Shown one piece after another: positions 35,364-45,226 of a stretch of DNA of 64,000 bases; positions within the stretch are counted from its first letter, which is position 1, and the number at the start of each line of letters is the position of its first letter. The notes under the pieces were generated by a model. The model did not search any database, was not told where the DNA came from, and saw only the letters and a program-made list of their open reading frames with translations. The stretch is from assembly GCA_964573295.1 (NCBI GenBank), contig CAZNJE010000006.1:77559-141558 (forward strand). The letters are read 5' to 3'. The position numbers and the translations under genes are program-made. The stretch comes from CAYQJL01 sp964573295. GTDB lineage: Bacteria > Eisenbacteria > RBG-16-71-46 > CAIMUX01 > WJJG01.

Positions 35364-37568
35364 ATGCCGCGCATGCGGGCACATCACATTGTAGGTTTCA
35401 TACTGGTCCTCTTGGGGCTGCGCCTTCTTTTTCTCCTGGGCAGTCTGGACCCCTCGCAGGAACCGGTCCGCGAGATCATGGATCAGGCCGGCGTGACCTG
35501 GTATCAGGGCCCCGGGCGCCCCCTCTACGACCGCGAGGAACTCTACACCGCCACCGCCGCCGAAGCGATCCGGATGGGGCTGGGTCTCCCGCTCGACACC
35601 TATCGCTTCATGGCCTATGGCAGCGGCAGCCTCCTGATTTCTCTTCTGGCGGTCCCGATCTACATCCTCTTCGGCCCTCACTACCTGGCCTTCAAGATCA
35701 TCCCCTTGCTGGTCACCCTGGTAGGCGGTCTCGCCTGGTGGCGTGTGGTCCACGCCTGGGCCGGCGCGCGGGCCGGGCGGCTGTTCGGACTGCTCTACCT
35801 GTTCGGTCCTTCGGTACTCGTGCGAACCGCACTCATCTCGAAGGGCGATCACCCCGAGGCGATGGCCATCATCGGTGTGGTGCTCTGGACCTTGACCCGC
35901 GCAGCCTTCGCGCCGACCGCGCGCGCCCAGAGGCGGTGGGCGTTCGCGGGAGGCATCCTCACCGGGCTTGGGGTCTATGTCACCTACTCCACAGTACCGC
36001 CCCTGGCAGGCGCTCTGCTTGGCGCGCTCGTGCTCACCCGTCTGCGACCGCTTGGTCCCTGGGCCTACGGCAGCGTGGGCCTGGTGATCGGCCTCGTGCC
36101 GTGGCTCATCGTCGTTCAACAGACGGGGGGATCGGCACTCCGGATCTACGATGCGGGACTGGCCGATGCCGGACTCCTGACCGAGGCCGGCCACCGCCTG
36201 AAGATCCTGCTGACGAGCGGGTTCTTCTCGCACTACGATCTGCCCGGCGGCGAGCTTCCCCGCCGGCTCGGCGGTCTGCTCTTTACGCTCGCAGTCGTAG
36301 CGAGCTGGATCGGCCTGCTGCGGCAATTGCGCCGCCCGGTCGCTCCAGTCACTCCGGTCGCCGTGCTCACCGCGCTGGCTACGCTCTCGTTCCTGGCGGC
36401 ATTCTGCTTGCGTGCCCCTGACGCCAGCTCGCGCTACCTGTTGCCCGGCTATCCGCTGCTGCTCATCCCCATCGCGATCTGGGCCTCTGGCGCGGCGGCC
36501 CGGCGCGTCGGGCTGGCGGCGGCCGGCGTGCTCATCGCGCTGGGCCTGATCGCCCAGGTCGCCTCGGTGGCCGACTCCCGCTTCGCCGCCCTGCGCGCTC
36601 CCTTGCGCGGCACCGACTGGCCCTTGCTGGGCGAGATTGCCGGCCAGAAGCTGACTCCCGATCAGATCGCCCGGCTGCCTGAACGGGTGCGACCCTACTT
36701 CTGGGTGGGCTTCGGAACGCGGATGCAGTTCGAGGCCTCGCCGGAGCAATGGAGCCAGATCGCCAACGTGGCAGGAGAGGACGAGGCCCGCTGGATCTAC
36801 CAGGGCATCGGGGTAGGACTCGCGCAGGTGCCCGGCTGGGAACGCACGGCGGCAACCGTGCTGCCCACGCTCGGGCCACGGAACCGAGAGGCGCTGCGCC
36901 GGGGCATCGCCCGCTATGCCGATGAGTACCTGCCGCAACTCACCGTTGCCTATGGTCCTGAACTGGTCGACCGCGTCATCGGATCGCTGGCGCCGCAGGA
37001 TCAGCCCGAGATCGCCGCGGCGGCGGCGCGGGCGGCGGCAGCGCTGGCCACCCACGGGGTCGAGATGGGACGGGAGCTGCCGCCGGCATCCCGCGGGGCC
37101 TACGCCGAACGCATCCGGAACACGCCGCGCATGGCATCTGCCGCCGGTTGGGCCCTGTGGCGCGATGGCGGCGCTGGCGAAGCGCCCCGCTTCTGGCCCC
37201 CGCCCCCGGGAAGCTGGACCGCCGGCTACGCGCGTGTGATGCAGGCCGGCGACGCCCCGCCGGCCTGCTGGATCGGCCTGTCGCAGGCCTACGAGCGTAC
37301 TCTGCGAGCCCGTAGCCCCCACTGGCTGCTCGGAGGGGAAGATGGTCCGCAGCCCTTGGCAAGAGAGATCCAGGGAATGCTCGAGACCCTGCCGAGTGAT
37401 GCGCGGGAGCCGCTGCTGCGCGCCGCCGGACGGGCGTGTGGCGCAGCGCGGGCCATGCCGGCCGGGGAGCAGTTGCCGGCTGCCTGGGCCTGGGAAAGCG
37501 CGCTGGAGCCGGCGTGGCGTGAACCCTTCCGGGAGGGCCTGGCCTCCTATGGATTGCTACCGGATTGA
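35364..37568 (+). CDS. Polytopic membrane protein, GT-C glycosyltransferase-like
   Basis: A 734-residue protein. The first about 420 residues hold some ten membrane helices (for example HHIVGFILVLLGLRLLFLLG and ISLLAVPIYILFGPHYLAF), with an acidic first loop (EEL near residue 58) as in PMT/ArnT-like GT-C glycosyltransferases. A Tyr-Leu-Leu-Pro-Gly motif lies before the last helices. The C-terminal 310 residues are soluble and rich in Ala and Arg; I do not recognise them. The GT-C assignment rests on topology and style rather than a diagnostic motif. The start is uncertain: ATG at 35373 (MRAHHIV) is an alternative, and no clear ribosome binding site is seen. Confidence 0.7.
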   Translation: MPRMRAHHIVGFILVLLGLRLLFLLGSLDPSQEPVREIMDQAGVTWYQGPGRPLYDREELYTATAAEAIRMGLGLPLDTYRFMAYGSGSLLISLLAVPIYILFGPHYLAFKIIPLLVTLVGGLAWWRVVHAWAGARAGRLFGLLYLFGPSVLVRTALISKGDHPEAMAIIGVVLWTLTRAAFAPTARAQRRWAFAGGILTGLGVYVTYSTVPPLAGALLGALVLTRLRPLGPWAYGSVGLVIGLVPWLIVVQQTGGSALRIYDAGLADAGLLTEAGHRLKILLTSGFFSHYDLPGGELPRRLGGLLFTLAVVASWIGLLRQLRRPVAPVTPVAVLTALATLSFLAAFCLRAPDASSRYLLPGYPLLLIPIAIWASGAAARRVGLAAAGVLIALGLIAQVASVADSRFAALRAPLRGTDWPLLGEIAGQKLTPDQIARLPERVRPYFWVGFGTRMQFEASPEQWSQIANVAGEDEARWIYQGIGVGLAQVPGWERTAATVLPTLGPRNREALRRGIARYADEYLPQLTVAYGPELVDRVIGSLAPQDQPEIAAAAARAAAALATHGVEMGRELPPASRGAYAERIRNTPRMASAAGWALWRDGGAGEAPRFWPPPPGSWTAGYARVMQAGDAPPACWIGLSQAYERTLRARSPHWLLGGEDGPQPLAREIQGMLETLPSDAREPLLRAAGRACGAARAMPAGEQLPAAWAWESALEPAWREPFREGLASYGLLPD

Positions 37569-37650
37569 TCGTGAGACGGCTCGCCTGCGGGAGCGCCTTG
37601 CAGGAGCGCCCTGATGCGCCATCCGGCCACCAGAGAGCCAGGAGGAGGCG

Positions 37651-39333
37651 ATGATTTATGAGCTCATCGGACACTTGAACGAGCAGACCGTGCGCATCCC
37701 CCTTGTGCAGGGTCTCAATCCGATCAACCGGGGCGTACTTCTCGAGCACGGCTATCAGTCCTCTCTTGTTTCGCGTTCCCATGCCGAGATCGATGTGACG
37801 GGGAACTCCATCAGCATCCGGGATCTGGGCAGTCGCAACGGCACGCTGGTCAATGGGCAACCGGCGAAGAGGTGGCGGAGACTTCAAGATGGGGATCGAA
37901 TCGCCGTAGGGGATGTCGATCTCCTATTGCGAACGATCAAGGAAGATCCATCGGATGAACCCGCCCTCGCGTCATGGCTATCAGGCGCTGACGAGGTAAG
38001 CGCCACCTCGGTGATTGATCTGAGAGAGGCGCAGGCGGCGGATCGTCCCGAACGGATGCAGACGATCAGCAAGGCGGGGGAGCTACTGGTTCGAGCCGAT
38101 CCGTTGGAGGAGACCATCGCAGCCTTCATGGATCTGATCGAGAGTGAGATCGATGCCCGAAGGATCCTGCTCCTGCTCGAAAACACCGACGCGGCTGCCC
38201 ACCCGAGGGATGACCCAGAATCGAAGTCGAGAATCCCGGGAGTCGACTCACTCACCTTGAAGGCTTCTCGCCCGGGGATTCCGAGTGACGAGACCCTGGT
38301 CCTCAGCCACACGCTGGTCGAGATGGTGCTGGGGGATCGTCAGGCACTGCTGGTCGAGGACCTGTTGTCCCACGAAGCACTCTCCCGGCAAGAGAGCATC
38401 GTCGCGATGAACTTGCGCTCGGCCATGGTCGCGCCGCTGTTCGACAACCGGCGCGTGATCGGGCTGCTGTACGCGGACTCGACCGAGCCCGGCCGGCCCT
38501 TCGACCGAGAACGGCTCGGATTCTTCACGCTCCTGGCCAATCTGCTGGCCGTCAAGATCACCAACACGCGGCTTCAGGAAATCGAGCGCGAACGCGAACG
38601 GATGGCCCAACAGCTCGAGGTAGCCGCCATGCTGCAGAGACGGCTGCTGCCCGAGCAGCTTCCCACCATACAGGACTACGACCTGTTCGCCGTGCAGATC
38701 CCCTGCTTCGAGGTCGCCGGCGACCTCTACGACATCACCACCCTCGCCGACGGTCGCTTGGTGCTGGTGCTGGGCGATGTGACGGGCAAGGGAATCGGTG
38801 CCGCGCTGCTCATGACCAATGTCATGGCCACTCTGCGGGCGCTCTACCGGCAGCCGGTCGACTTGCGACTCTGGATGACGCAGATTCACGAGCAAGTCTT
38901 GGCATCCTCGGACGCCCTGCACTCGGTCACCTTGTTCCTGGGCCTACTCGATCCGCTCGGCGGCCGGCTCGACTACGCCAGCGCCGGCCATGATCCCGCC
39001 CTTCTGATTCCCCCGGAGGGAAGCTCCCGGGAACTCATGGCCACCGGTGTGCCCGCCGGCATGCTGTCCGGCATGACGTATGAGACCAGCACAGTTGAGA
39101 TCCCTCACGGATCGACACTGGTGATCTACTCGGACGGAATCCGAGAGGCTCAAGCCGACGAAGAGGACCCGGATTCGATGTTCGGTCTCGATCGGTTGCA
39201 ACGGGGCATCCAGTTGCGGCAGGATCAGAGCCTCTCTCAGATCGCCGACAGCGTGTTGGAGGACCTGCGGGCGCACGTGGGCACGATTGGCCTGGACGAC
39301 GACGTCACGTTGCTGCTCTTGCGACGCAAGTAG
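37651..39333 (+). CDS. FHA-GAF-PP2C (SpoIIE-type) protein phosphatase
   Basis: A 560-residue signalling protein. The FHA domain (about 20-95) has the phosphothreonine-binding pattern LVSRSHAEI ... LGSRNGTLVNG. The GAF domain spans about 145-310 and ends in a helical linker (EIERERERMAQQLEVAAMLQ). The PP2C/SpoIIE domain (about 335-556) has the metal-binding aspartates in FEVAGDLYDI, VLGDVTGKGIGAALLM and YSDGIREAQ. It probably reverses Ser/Thr phosphorylation made by kinases such as those at 49831-56845, or controls an anti-sigma-factor cascade. GGAGGAGG precedes the start. It lies 82 bp after the membrane-protein gene in the same direction. Confidence 0.92.
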   Translation: MIYELIGHLNEQTVRIPLVQGLNPINRGVLLEHGYQSSLVSRSHAEIDVTGNSISIRDLGSRNGTLVNGQPAKRWRRLQDGDRIAVGDVDLLLRTIKEDPSDEPALASWLSGADEVSATSVIDLREAQAADRPERMQTISKAGELLVRADPLEETIAAFMDLIESEIDARRILLLLENTDAAAHPRDDPESKSRIPGVDSLTLKASRPGIPSDETLVLSHTLVEMVLGDRQALLVEDLLSHEALSRQESIVAMNLRSAMVAPLFDNRRVIGLLYADSTEPGRPFDRERLGFFTLLANLLAVKITNTRLQEIERERERMAQQLEVAAMLQRRLLPEQLPTIQDYDLFAVQIPCFEVAGDLYDITTLADGRLVLVLGDVTGKGIGAALLMTNVMATLRALYRQPVDLRLWMTQIHEQVLASSDALHSVTLFLGLLDPLGGRLDYASAGHDPALLIPPEGSSRELMATGVPAGMLSGMTYETSTVEIPHGSTLVIYSDGIREAQADEEDPDSMFGLDRLQRGIQLRQDQSLSQIADSVLEDLRAHVGTIGLDDDVTLLLLRRK

Positions 39334-39342
39334 CCCATCTTC

Positions 39343-40920
39343 TCATCCCTTGCGCGCGAGACGCTCGATGGCAGCGGACGCCGAAATCGCTCCCGTGCGC
39401 CGGTAGGCTTCGTGACTCTCCTCGATCTGGTCACTACGATAGGCGTAGTTGACCATGATGCCCGCCGACTGCTTCAGCCCATTGGAAGAGGTATCGGCCA
39501 GGTAGTTCAACCGTTCGATGCTCGCGCCGTTGCCCAGGTGGAACCGGGCGACCGGGTCGAGCGGCTGGTTGCCCCGCTTGGCCTGAAGCAGGTAGCGCGC
39601 GCATAGACGCATCAGAATCGGTTGCAGCGCCTCGGCCACCCTGGGTTGGTAGACCCACGCGGGATGATCGAGCACGGCCTCGAGGAGTCCAGCCTCGCGG
39701 GGCGCTGCTTCGCGGGACGCTGCTTCGCGGGACGCTGCTTCGCGCGAGTCGGTCTCGCGGGGTCCGGCAGCGTGCGGTTCGGTTCCATGAGGTCCTGTCT
39801 CCCGGGGCGCAGTTCCTCCTGCTCGCCGTTGGGCCTCCTCCTCCTTCGGCGAAGGAACTGCACTCCGCTGCAGCTCCTCCAGAGCCTTGACCTCGTTCGG
39901 CTGCAGGCAGCCCTCGGGAGGCAGCAGCGGCTGCTCCCGTAGCCAGCGCCGGAAGCCGGGGATCGGAGACAGTGTGGCGAAGTGCTTCAGGCGCGGGAAC
40001 TGGCGAGAGAGATCATCGACGACACGCTTGATCAAGAAGCTTCCAAAGCTGATCCCACGTAGTCCGGCCTGGGTGTTCGAGATTGAGTAGAAAATCGCCG
40101 TAGTCGCTTCGTCTGGGTCCTGTTCCGGGGCGTTCTCGTCGAGGAGCGCTTGGATGTTGCCCGCCAGACGATCGAGCAGGGCAACCTCGACAAAGATCAA
40201 GGGCTCCTCGGGCATCGAGGGATGGAAGTAGGCATAGCAGCGGCGATCCGACTCCAGACGGTTGCGCAGGTCGTCCCAGGATTCGATCTCGTGAACCGCC
40301 TCATAGGCGATGAGCTTCTGGAGCAGGGACGCCGGCGAGTTCCAGCTGATGCGGCGTAGCTCCAGGAAGCCGACATCAAACCAGGAACGCAGGATGTCCA
40401 TCAAGTCCTGATCCAGGGCGCGTAGCTCGCGATCCCATGGGCGCATCGCCAAGAGATCCCGGCGCAGGTCGACCAGGAACTTCACCCCGCTGGGCAGTGC
40501 GTTGAACTGGGTGAGGAGGCGCACACGCGATGACCGCAGGGCGGCCCGCAACCGGGCCTCGGCGGTCAAGCGATCCTCCTCCTCGGCGTCCAGGTAGTCA
40601 TTGATCGCCTCGTCGACGGCGGCCGGATCCGTGCCGAATTCGGCAGCGAGAAGGCGCAGAAATCGCTCCCGCCCAATGGGCGTCAGGCCGAGGTAGGTCT
40701 CCCCCAGATGCGCGGCACGCGAGCGGGCTGAGACCTCGCCGCCCAGCGCTCGCAGGCACTCGCTCACCTGCCGGCGGATCTGGGGAAGCTCGCCGTCGGG
40801 CAGATCGGGATGCACGGGGCGCCCGGCCCCTTGCCAGGCCGCGGGGGCCAGGTCCCGCCACAACCGCCGCAGATCGCGCAGCGCTTTGCCGCCCAGCCAC
40901 TGTGTGAAGCTCTCTGCCAT
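39343..40920 (-). CDS. Malonyl-CoA decarboxylase
   Basis: A 525-residue malonyl-CoA decarboxylase converting malonyl-CoA to acetyl-CoA and CO2. The N-terminal helical domain (to about 210) is followed by the catalytic GNAT-like domain: PLIFVEVALLDRLAGNIQAL, FYSISNTQAGLRGISFGSFL, VVDDLSRQFPRLKHFATLSP and IPGFRRWL. An extra linker (about residues 345-400) is made of tandem REAAS/PRETG units coded by 15-bp DNA repeats, which the family normally lacks. The C-terminus resumes with LCARYLLQAKRG and HLGNGASIERLNYLAD, with the expected HxGNGA segment. AAGGAG precedes the ATG. It lies 9 bp from the convergent phosphatase stop. Confidence 0.92.
   Translation of the reverse strand: MAESFTQWLGGKALRDLRRLWRDLAPAAWQGAGRPVHPDLPDGELPQIRRQVSECLRALGGEVSARSRAAHLGETYLGLTPIGRERFLRLLAAEFGTDPAAVDEAINDYLDAEEEDRLTAEARLRAALRSSRVRLLTQFNALPSGVKFLVDLRRDLLAMRPWDRELRALDQDLMDILRSWFDVGFLELRRISWNSPASLLQKLIAYEAVHEIESWDDLRNRLESDRRCYAYFHPSMPEEPLIFVEVALLDRLAGNIQALLDENAPEQDPDEATTAIFYSISNTQAGLRGISFGSFLIKRVVDDLSRQFPRLKHFATLSPIPGFRRWLREQPLLPPEGCLQPNEVKALEELQRSAVPSPKEEEAQRRAGGTAPRETGPHGTEPHAAGPRETDSREAASREAASREAAPREAGLLEAVLDHPAWVYQPRVAEALQPILMRLCARYLLQAKRGNQPLDPVARFHLGNGASIERLNYLADTSSNGLKQSAGIMVNYAYRSDQIEESHEAYRRTGAISASAAIERLARKG
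39695..39760. repeat. 15-bp in-frame tandem repeat in malonyl-CoA decarboxylase
   Basis: GGGACGCTGCTTCGC repeats three to four times and, on the minus strand, encodes REAAS. More degenerate copies (PRETG/PHGTE type) extend to the right. Confidence 0.85.
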
Positions 40921-41058
40921 GGATCTCCTTCGCCCCGGCCCTCAGCCGGTGACCGGGGCGGGTGGCCGAAAGCAGCCTGGATGGGCCAACCCGCTGGCCC
41001 TAGTCTACCTATCGCTGCCAGGCGCCCGACCCTTAGCAAGATTCGAACCTCTCCCGTC

Positions 41059-41088
41059 TTGGGCGGTGCTCACCCGGTGTGGTAGAAT
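41059..41088 (+). promoter_or_regulatory. Possible sigma-70 promoter
   Basis: TTGGGC and TAGAAT are separated by 18 bp. It would give a leader of about 295 nt for the SEC-C gene. The GGTAGAAT box also appears before the lipoprotein gene at 46340. Confidence 0.35.
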
Positions 41089-41127
41089 TGTAGCTTCATG
41101 GCCGGAAAGGCTCTGCGGGATCACTGC

Positions 41128-41173
41128 GGTGCAGCATCGGTGCCCGGCAGCATCGCTGCCCGGCAGCATCGCT
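41128..41173. repeat. 15-bp tandem repeat
   Basis: CCCGGCAGCATCGCTG-type units repeat about three times. Confidence 0.7.
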
Positions 41174-41389
41174 GCCTCGCGGCACCGCGGCCATGGGTCA
41201 TCGCGGCCTTGCGGCCTGCTTCGGAGGACGGCTTGCTCTTGCCCGCCCCCTGAACGACACCAAAAGACAAGCGAAGAACAGTCGAAAGACACCCGAAAGA
41301 CACAAAGACACACCTAGAGGCCCTCTCCGAGGACATCTCCCTCTCGAGGGCAACTAGCAGACATCTTGACGACTTCTGGAGGCATCTCG

Positions 41390-41569
41390 ATGTTCGGTTG
41401 GATCATGAAGCTCTTTCGTCAGAACCCGCCCGATTCGGCCGCCCACATGGGCCGCAATGAGCTGTGCTGGTGCGGCAGCGGCAAGAAATACAAGAAGTGC
41501 CACTTCGAATCCGACCAGTCCTACTTCGCCAACAAGAAGGCCGCCGAGGCCTGCTCCTCGGGCGCCTGA
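41390..41569 (+). CDS. Small SEC-C motif protein
   Basis: A 59-residue protein consisting almost only of the SEC-C zinc-binding motif GRNELCWCGSGKKYKKCH, as found at the end of SecA. Three Cys plus a His or Cys would bind one zinc. The N-terminus MFGWIMKLFRQNPP is amphipathic and could touch membrane. Small stand-alone SEC-C proteins may bind ribosomes or SecB-like partners; the role here is unknown. The ATG at 41390 is chosen because GGAGG lies 8 bp upstream; an ATG at 41366 is less likely. A hairpin GGGGCGA-GGA-TCGCCCC follows shortly after the stop (41580-41597). Confidence 0.82.
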   Translation: MFGWIMKLFRQNPPDSAAHMGRNELCWCGSGKKYKKCHFESDQSYFANKKAAEACSSGA

Positions 41570-41644
41570 AGCCGCTAGCCGGGGCGAGGATCGCCCCTCG
41601 CGGCTGCACGCCTCGCGGCCCGATGGGCATCGCGCCAGCCTGTA

Positions 41645-44600
41645 TCACCGCCAGGTGGGCACCCGGCCCGGCGTCCACGGAGTCCGGGCTTCCTCCAGAT
41701 CGGCCTCGAGGGCGGCCAAGTCCTCCTCGACCAGCCTCGTGAGACCCTCCAGGACCGGCGCGAACCGCTCCGATGCGATCGCGTAGTTGTCGCGGTGGGT
41801 TTGCGTGGGATCGGAAGTCGACTCCCAGCTTCCCCACACGACCTGTGAGATCCGCTCCCTGATCGAGACCGGCCCCGGCTCGCGCCGCTTCGATATCGTG
41901 CGGTCCCCTTCCAGCTCCACGCGAAGGTCAGCCAGGCGTAGCTCCAGCGCCCGGCTGCGATCCACGAGGGCCGCCGCGCGGTTCGGCTCGATGCCGGGCG
42001 TATCGCGCAGCGCCACACGGATGTGCTCCAGGCGCTCCTTGGCCTCCCCGGCCGTGCGGATCGCTCCCTGGACCGAGCGGTGGAGATCGGCGACCTGACG
42101 CTGGAACGTGTGGAGCCCCTCCCAATCCTCGGTCGGCAGGGTGGCCCATCCCAAGGGCGTCAGTTGGAACGTCCGCGACCCGGTCAGGGGCGTGGTCACG
42201 CTTCCCTCGCGCTTGACCAGGGTGACCGTATAGCGTCCCGGTGCGGCCAGATGGCTGCGCGGGGGCGTCGACCACGGCCGGCTCGGCGACCACGGCTTCG
42301 TGGAGGCCGGACTCACCGGCGGGTAATGCATGTCCCAGGCGACCCGGTGAATGCCGCGTGCGCCGCGGCCCTTGATCTGGCGCACGAGCTCGCCGCTCTC
42401 GTCGGTGATGTGGAACCAGATTTCAGGAGCGCGCTCGCGGTCTTCCGTGCGCAGCTCGTCCCAGTCCGGGTACTCGATCCGCTCGCCCTCTTTCTGCGCC
42501 TTCTCTTCCGCATCGCGGCGCTTCTGCGCGAGCGTTTGGAGGCTCTCCTTGAGGTAGTAGGTGAAGACCACGCCATAGGGCGGATTCTCGGCGTAGTAGA
42601 AGTTGTCGCCCTGATTGGCTTTGCCACGACCGCCCAGCGGGGTCTTCTCGTGATAGAGCCAGGCGTCCTTGACCGGGAAGAGCAGCGCCTCCTCGGCCGC
42701 CAGGCGCTCGGGGCTCACCTCCCTGAGAGGCGAGTAGTCGTCCAGCACGTAGATGCCACGGCCGAAGGTGCCCACCGCTAGATCGTTCTCGCGGCGCTGG
42801 ATGTCCAGATCACGGATCTCGATCACGGGGAAGTTGCCCTTGAGGCGCACCCACGTCTCACCGCCATCGGCCGTGAAGTAGAGGCCGAATTCGGTGCCGG
42901 CGAAGAGCAGGTCTTCGTTCACATGATCCTGCTCCAGACACCAGACCATGCCGCGCTCGGGGAGGTTGCCCGAGATCGAGCGCCAGCTCCGGCCACGATC
43001 GTCGCTGCGGCACACGTAGGGCTTGAAGTCGCCGTTCTTGTAGTTGTTGAACGTGGCGAACACCGTGTTGGGGTCATGCCGGGATGCCGTGAGCTCACTC
43101 ACGTAGGTCATCTCGGGCACGCCCTTGACGCGTTCGACCTTCCGCCATGATGCCCCGCCGTCCTCACTGACTTGGATGAGCCCATCATCGGTGCCCACGT
43201 AGAGCAGCCCCTCGACCAGCGGCGACTCGGCCAGGGCCACGCAGTTGCCGTAGAACGAGGTCGCCCAGTGCTTGGCGACCGCGTCCACGCTCTGTAGCTC
43301 GCCCATCACCTCGAGCTGATTGCGGTCGATCTGGCGCGTGAGGTCCGGGCTCACCGCTTGCCAAGAGTTGCCGCGATCGTCGGTGCGGAAGAGTTTGTTG
43401 GCCGCGTAATAGAGCCGGGTGGGCGAGTGCGGGCTCAAGAGCAGCGGCGTATCCCAGTTCCAGCGCAGTTCGGGCTCGCCTTTCGCGGGTTGCGGCTGGA
43501 TGTCCACCGTCTCCCCGGTGGCGAAATCGTAGCGTACCAGGCCGCCGTACTGCGACTGGGCGTAGATGATATTCGAGTTGGTCGGATCCACCTGGGTCTC
43601 GTAACCGTCTCCACCGGTCGTGATGATCCAGTCGGCATTCGTGATCCCGCTGCCGCTGATGGTGCGCGAGGGCGCGCGCTGGCTATTGTTGTCCTGGGTT
43701 CCGCCATAGACGTGATAGAAGGGTTCGGCCTGATCCACACTCACCCGGTAGAATTGAGCGATCGGCAGGTTGGACTTGAAGTCCCAGGTCTCGCCCCGCT
43801 CCCAGGTCTCGTAGATGCCCCCGTCACAACCACAGAGCAGGTGATTCGTGTTGTGGGGATCGATCCACAGCGCGTGGTCATCGACATGCTTCGCCCGCCG
43901 GCCCACATCGGTCCAGGTCTTGCCGCCGTCCTCGGTCACCTTCATCCGCACGTCCATCGAATAGACGCGGTCGACATCGTGCGGGTCGGCGAAGATCTCC
44001 TGATAGTACTGCGGGCTGTGGGCATGGTATCCGGAACGCTTCTCCCAGTTCTGGCCACCGTCGGCCGAGCGGAAAAAGCCGTCCTTGCCCAGCGCGGCCT
44101 CGATGATCGCGTAGACGACGTCGGGATTGGCCGGCGACACCGCCAGGCCGATGCGTCCCAGGTCGACGCCCGGCAGGCCGCGACTGAGTTTCGTCCAACT
44201 CTCCCCCGCGTCGGTGGACTTGTAGATGGCCGACTCGGGCCCGCCGTTGATCTGCGTCCAGACGTGCCGCCGGCGCTGGTAGGCGGCGGCGTAGAGCACA
44301 TCCGGGTTGCGGGGATCCATATGGACTTCGCTCACACCGGTGTCTTCGCTGATCTCCAGTACCTTCGTCCAGGTCGCCCCACCATCGGCGGTCTTGTACA
44401 AGCCGCGATCTCCGCCCGAGCTCCACAGCGGCCCCTGGGCGGCGACGTAAACAACTCGTGAGTCGCGCGGATCGATCGCGATCATCCCGATGTGCTCAGA
44501 ATCCTCGAGACCCAAGTTCGTCCAGCTGCGGCCACCGTCGATCGACTTGTAGACGCCGTCGCCGAAACCCACGGCGCGCTGGCTGTTGTTCTCCCCCGTG

Positions 44601-45055
44601 CCGAGCCAGAGCGTGAACGGATCGGCCGGATCCATGGTGATGCAGCCGATCGAGTAGCTTCCGCAGTCCTCGAAGATGGGCTCGAAGGTGGTGCCCGCGT
44701 TCTCGGTCTTCCAGACGTTGCCCGAGGAGACGGCCACGTAGTAGATCCAGGGCTTCTCGGGATGCACGGCGAAGTCGCTGATGCGCCCGCCGGTTTTGGC
44801 CGGACCCAGGCAGCGCAGCTCGAGACCGGCGAAGGTGGCGGCGCTGAAGGGCCGCTCATCCGCATGGTCTCCAGTAACGTCATCGGCAGCAGCCGGGCCC
44901 GCACCGGCAACCAAGAGCATACCGGCCATCAGAAGCATGCCGGCAATTTGGACCATGCCGGCGGCCATGCTCCCCAGGTTACCGGCGGAGACGATGCCGC
45001 TACGCAGAACGGCCCTGCTCGATCCCGAATTCGTCCAGATCCATGCGTGCTTCAC
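41645..45055 (-). CDS. Secreted sortilin/VPS10-like beta-propeller protein
   Basis: About 1136 residues. A long signal-type N-terminus contains a Met/Ala-rich duplicated hydrophobic segment (MVQIAGMLLMAGMLLVAGAG). Next come two or more propeller blades with BNR/Asp-box repeats, for example SIDGGRSWTNLGL, TADGGATWTKVLE, STDAGESWTKLSR, SADGGQNWEKRSG and TEDGGKTWTDVGR. This is the family often labelled glycosyl hydrolase with sortilin N-terminal domain. A C-terminal helical region (TFQRQVADLHRSVQGAIRTA) ends the protein. No glycosidase active site could be assigned. A GTG start is used because AAAGGAG lies 8 bp upstream. No sorting domain is present at the end. Confidence 0.88.
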   Translation of the reverse strand: MKHAWIWTNSGSSRAVLRSGIVSAGNLGSMAAGMVQIAGMLLMAGMLLVAGAGPAAADDVTGDHADERPFSAATFAGLELRCLGPAKTGGRISDFAVHPEKPWIYYVAVSSGNVWKTENAGTTFEPIFEDCGSYSIGCITMDPADPFTLWLGTGENNSQRAVGFGDGVYKSIDGGRSWTNLGLEDSEHIGMIAIDPRDSRVVYVAAQGPLWSSGGDRGLYKTADGGATWTKVLEISEDTGVSEVHMDPRNPDVLYAAAYQRRRHVWTQINGGPESAIYKSTDAGESWTKLSRGLPGVDLGRIGLAVSPANPDVVYAIIEAALGKDGFFRSADGGQNWEKRSGYHAHSPQYYQEIFADPHDVDRVYSMDVRMKVTEDGGKTWTDVGRRAKHVDDHALWIDPHNTNHLLCGCDGGIYETWERGETWDFKSNLPIAQFYRVSVDQAEPFYHVYGGTQDNNSQRAPSRTISGSGITNADWIITTGGDGYETQVDPTNSNIIYAQSQYGGLVRYDFATGETVDIQPQPAKGEPELRWNWDTPLLLSPHSPTRLYYAANKLFRTDDRGNSWQAVSPDLTRQIDRNQLEVMGELQSVDAVAKHWATSFYGNCVALAESPLVEGLLYVGTDDGLIQVSEDGGASWRKVERVKGVPEMTYVSELTASRHDPNTVFATFNNYKNGDFKPYVCRSDDRGRSWRSISGNLPERGMVWCLEQDHVNEDLLFAGTEFGLYFTADGGETWVRLKGNFPVIEIRDLDIQRRENDLAVGTFGRGIYVLDDYSPLREVSPERLAAEEALLFPVKDAWLYHEKTPLGGRGKANQGDNFYYAENPPYGVVFTYYLKESLQTLAQKRRDAEEKAQKEGERIEYPDWDELRTEDRERAPEIWFHITDESGELVRQIKGRGARGIHRVAWDMHYPPVSPASTKPWSPSRPWSTPPRSHLAAPGRYTVTLVKREGSVTTPLTGSRTFQLTPLGWATLPTEDWEGLHTFQRQVADLHRSVQGAIRTAGEAKERLEHIRVALRDTPGIEPNRAAALVDRSRALELRLADLRVELEGDRTISKRREPGPVSIRERISQVVWGSWESTSDPTQTHRDNYAIASERFAPVLEGLTRLVEEDLAALEADLEEARTPWTPGRVPTWR

Positions 45056-45226
45056 CGGGGAGACTCCTTTCCTTGGATGAGGAGGCAGTTGCCGCGTGGG
45101 AACCTGATCTCGAGCGATCTGCCCAGGCGGAGAGCCGAGCATAGCTGTGCACAGAGTCGATTGAAAGGGGGGCGAAGAAGGCGAAGAAGGCGAGGACGGT
45201 GGGAAGCAAAATCTGATATACCGCGC

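Larger units (their letters stand above)
40921..41389. other. Divergent intergenic region
   Basis: No protein gene recognised. It contains a promoter candidate (41059-41088), a tandem repeat (41128-41173) and an A-rich stretch of AAAGACAC-like units (about 41270-41312) before the SEC-C gene. Confidence 0.45.

Noticed and set aside
35145..37322. A 725-codon minus-strand frame across the membrane-protein gene
   Set aside because: Composition is that of an antisense shadow (Arg, Gly, Gln, Asp-rich) and it crosses the poly-G tract; the plus strand has clear membrane helices.
41580..41597. Hairpin GGGGCGA-GGA-TCGCCCC as terminator of the SEC-C gene
   Set aside because: Short stem with no T-run; too weak to list as its own feature.
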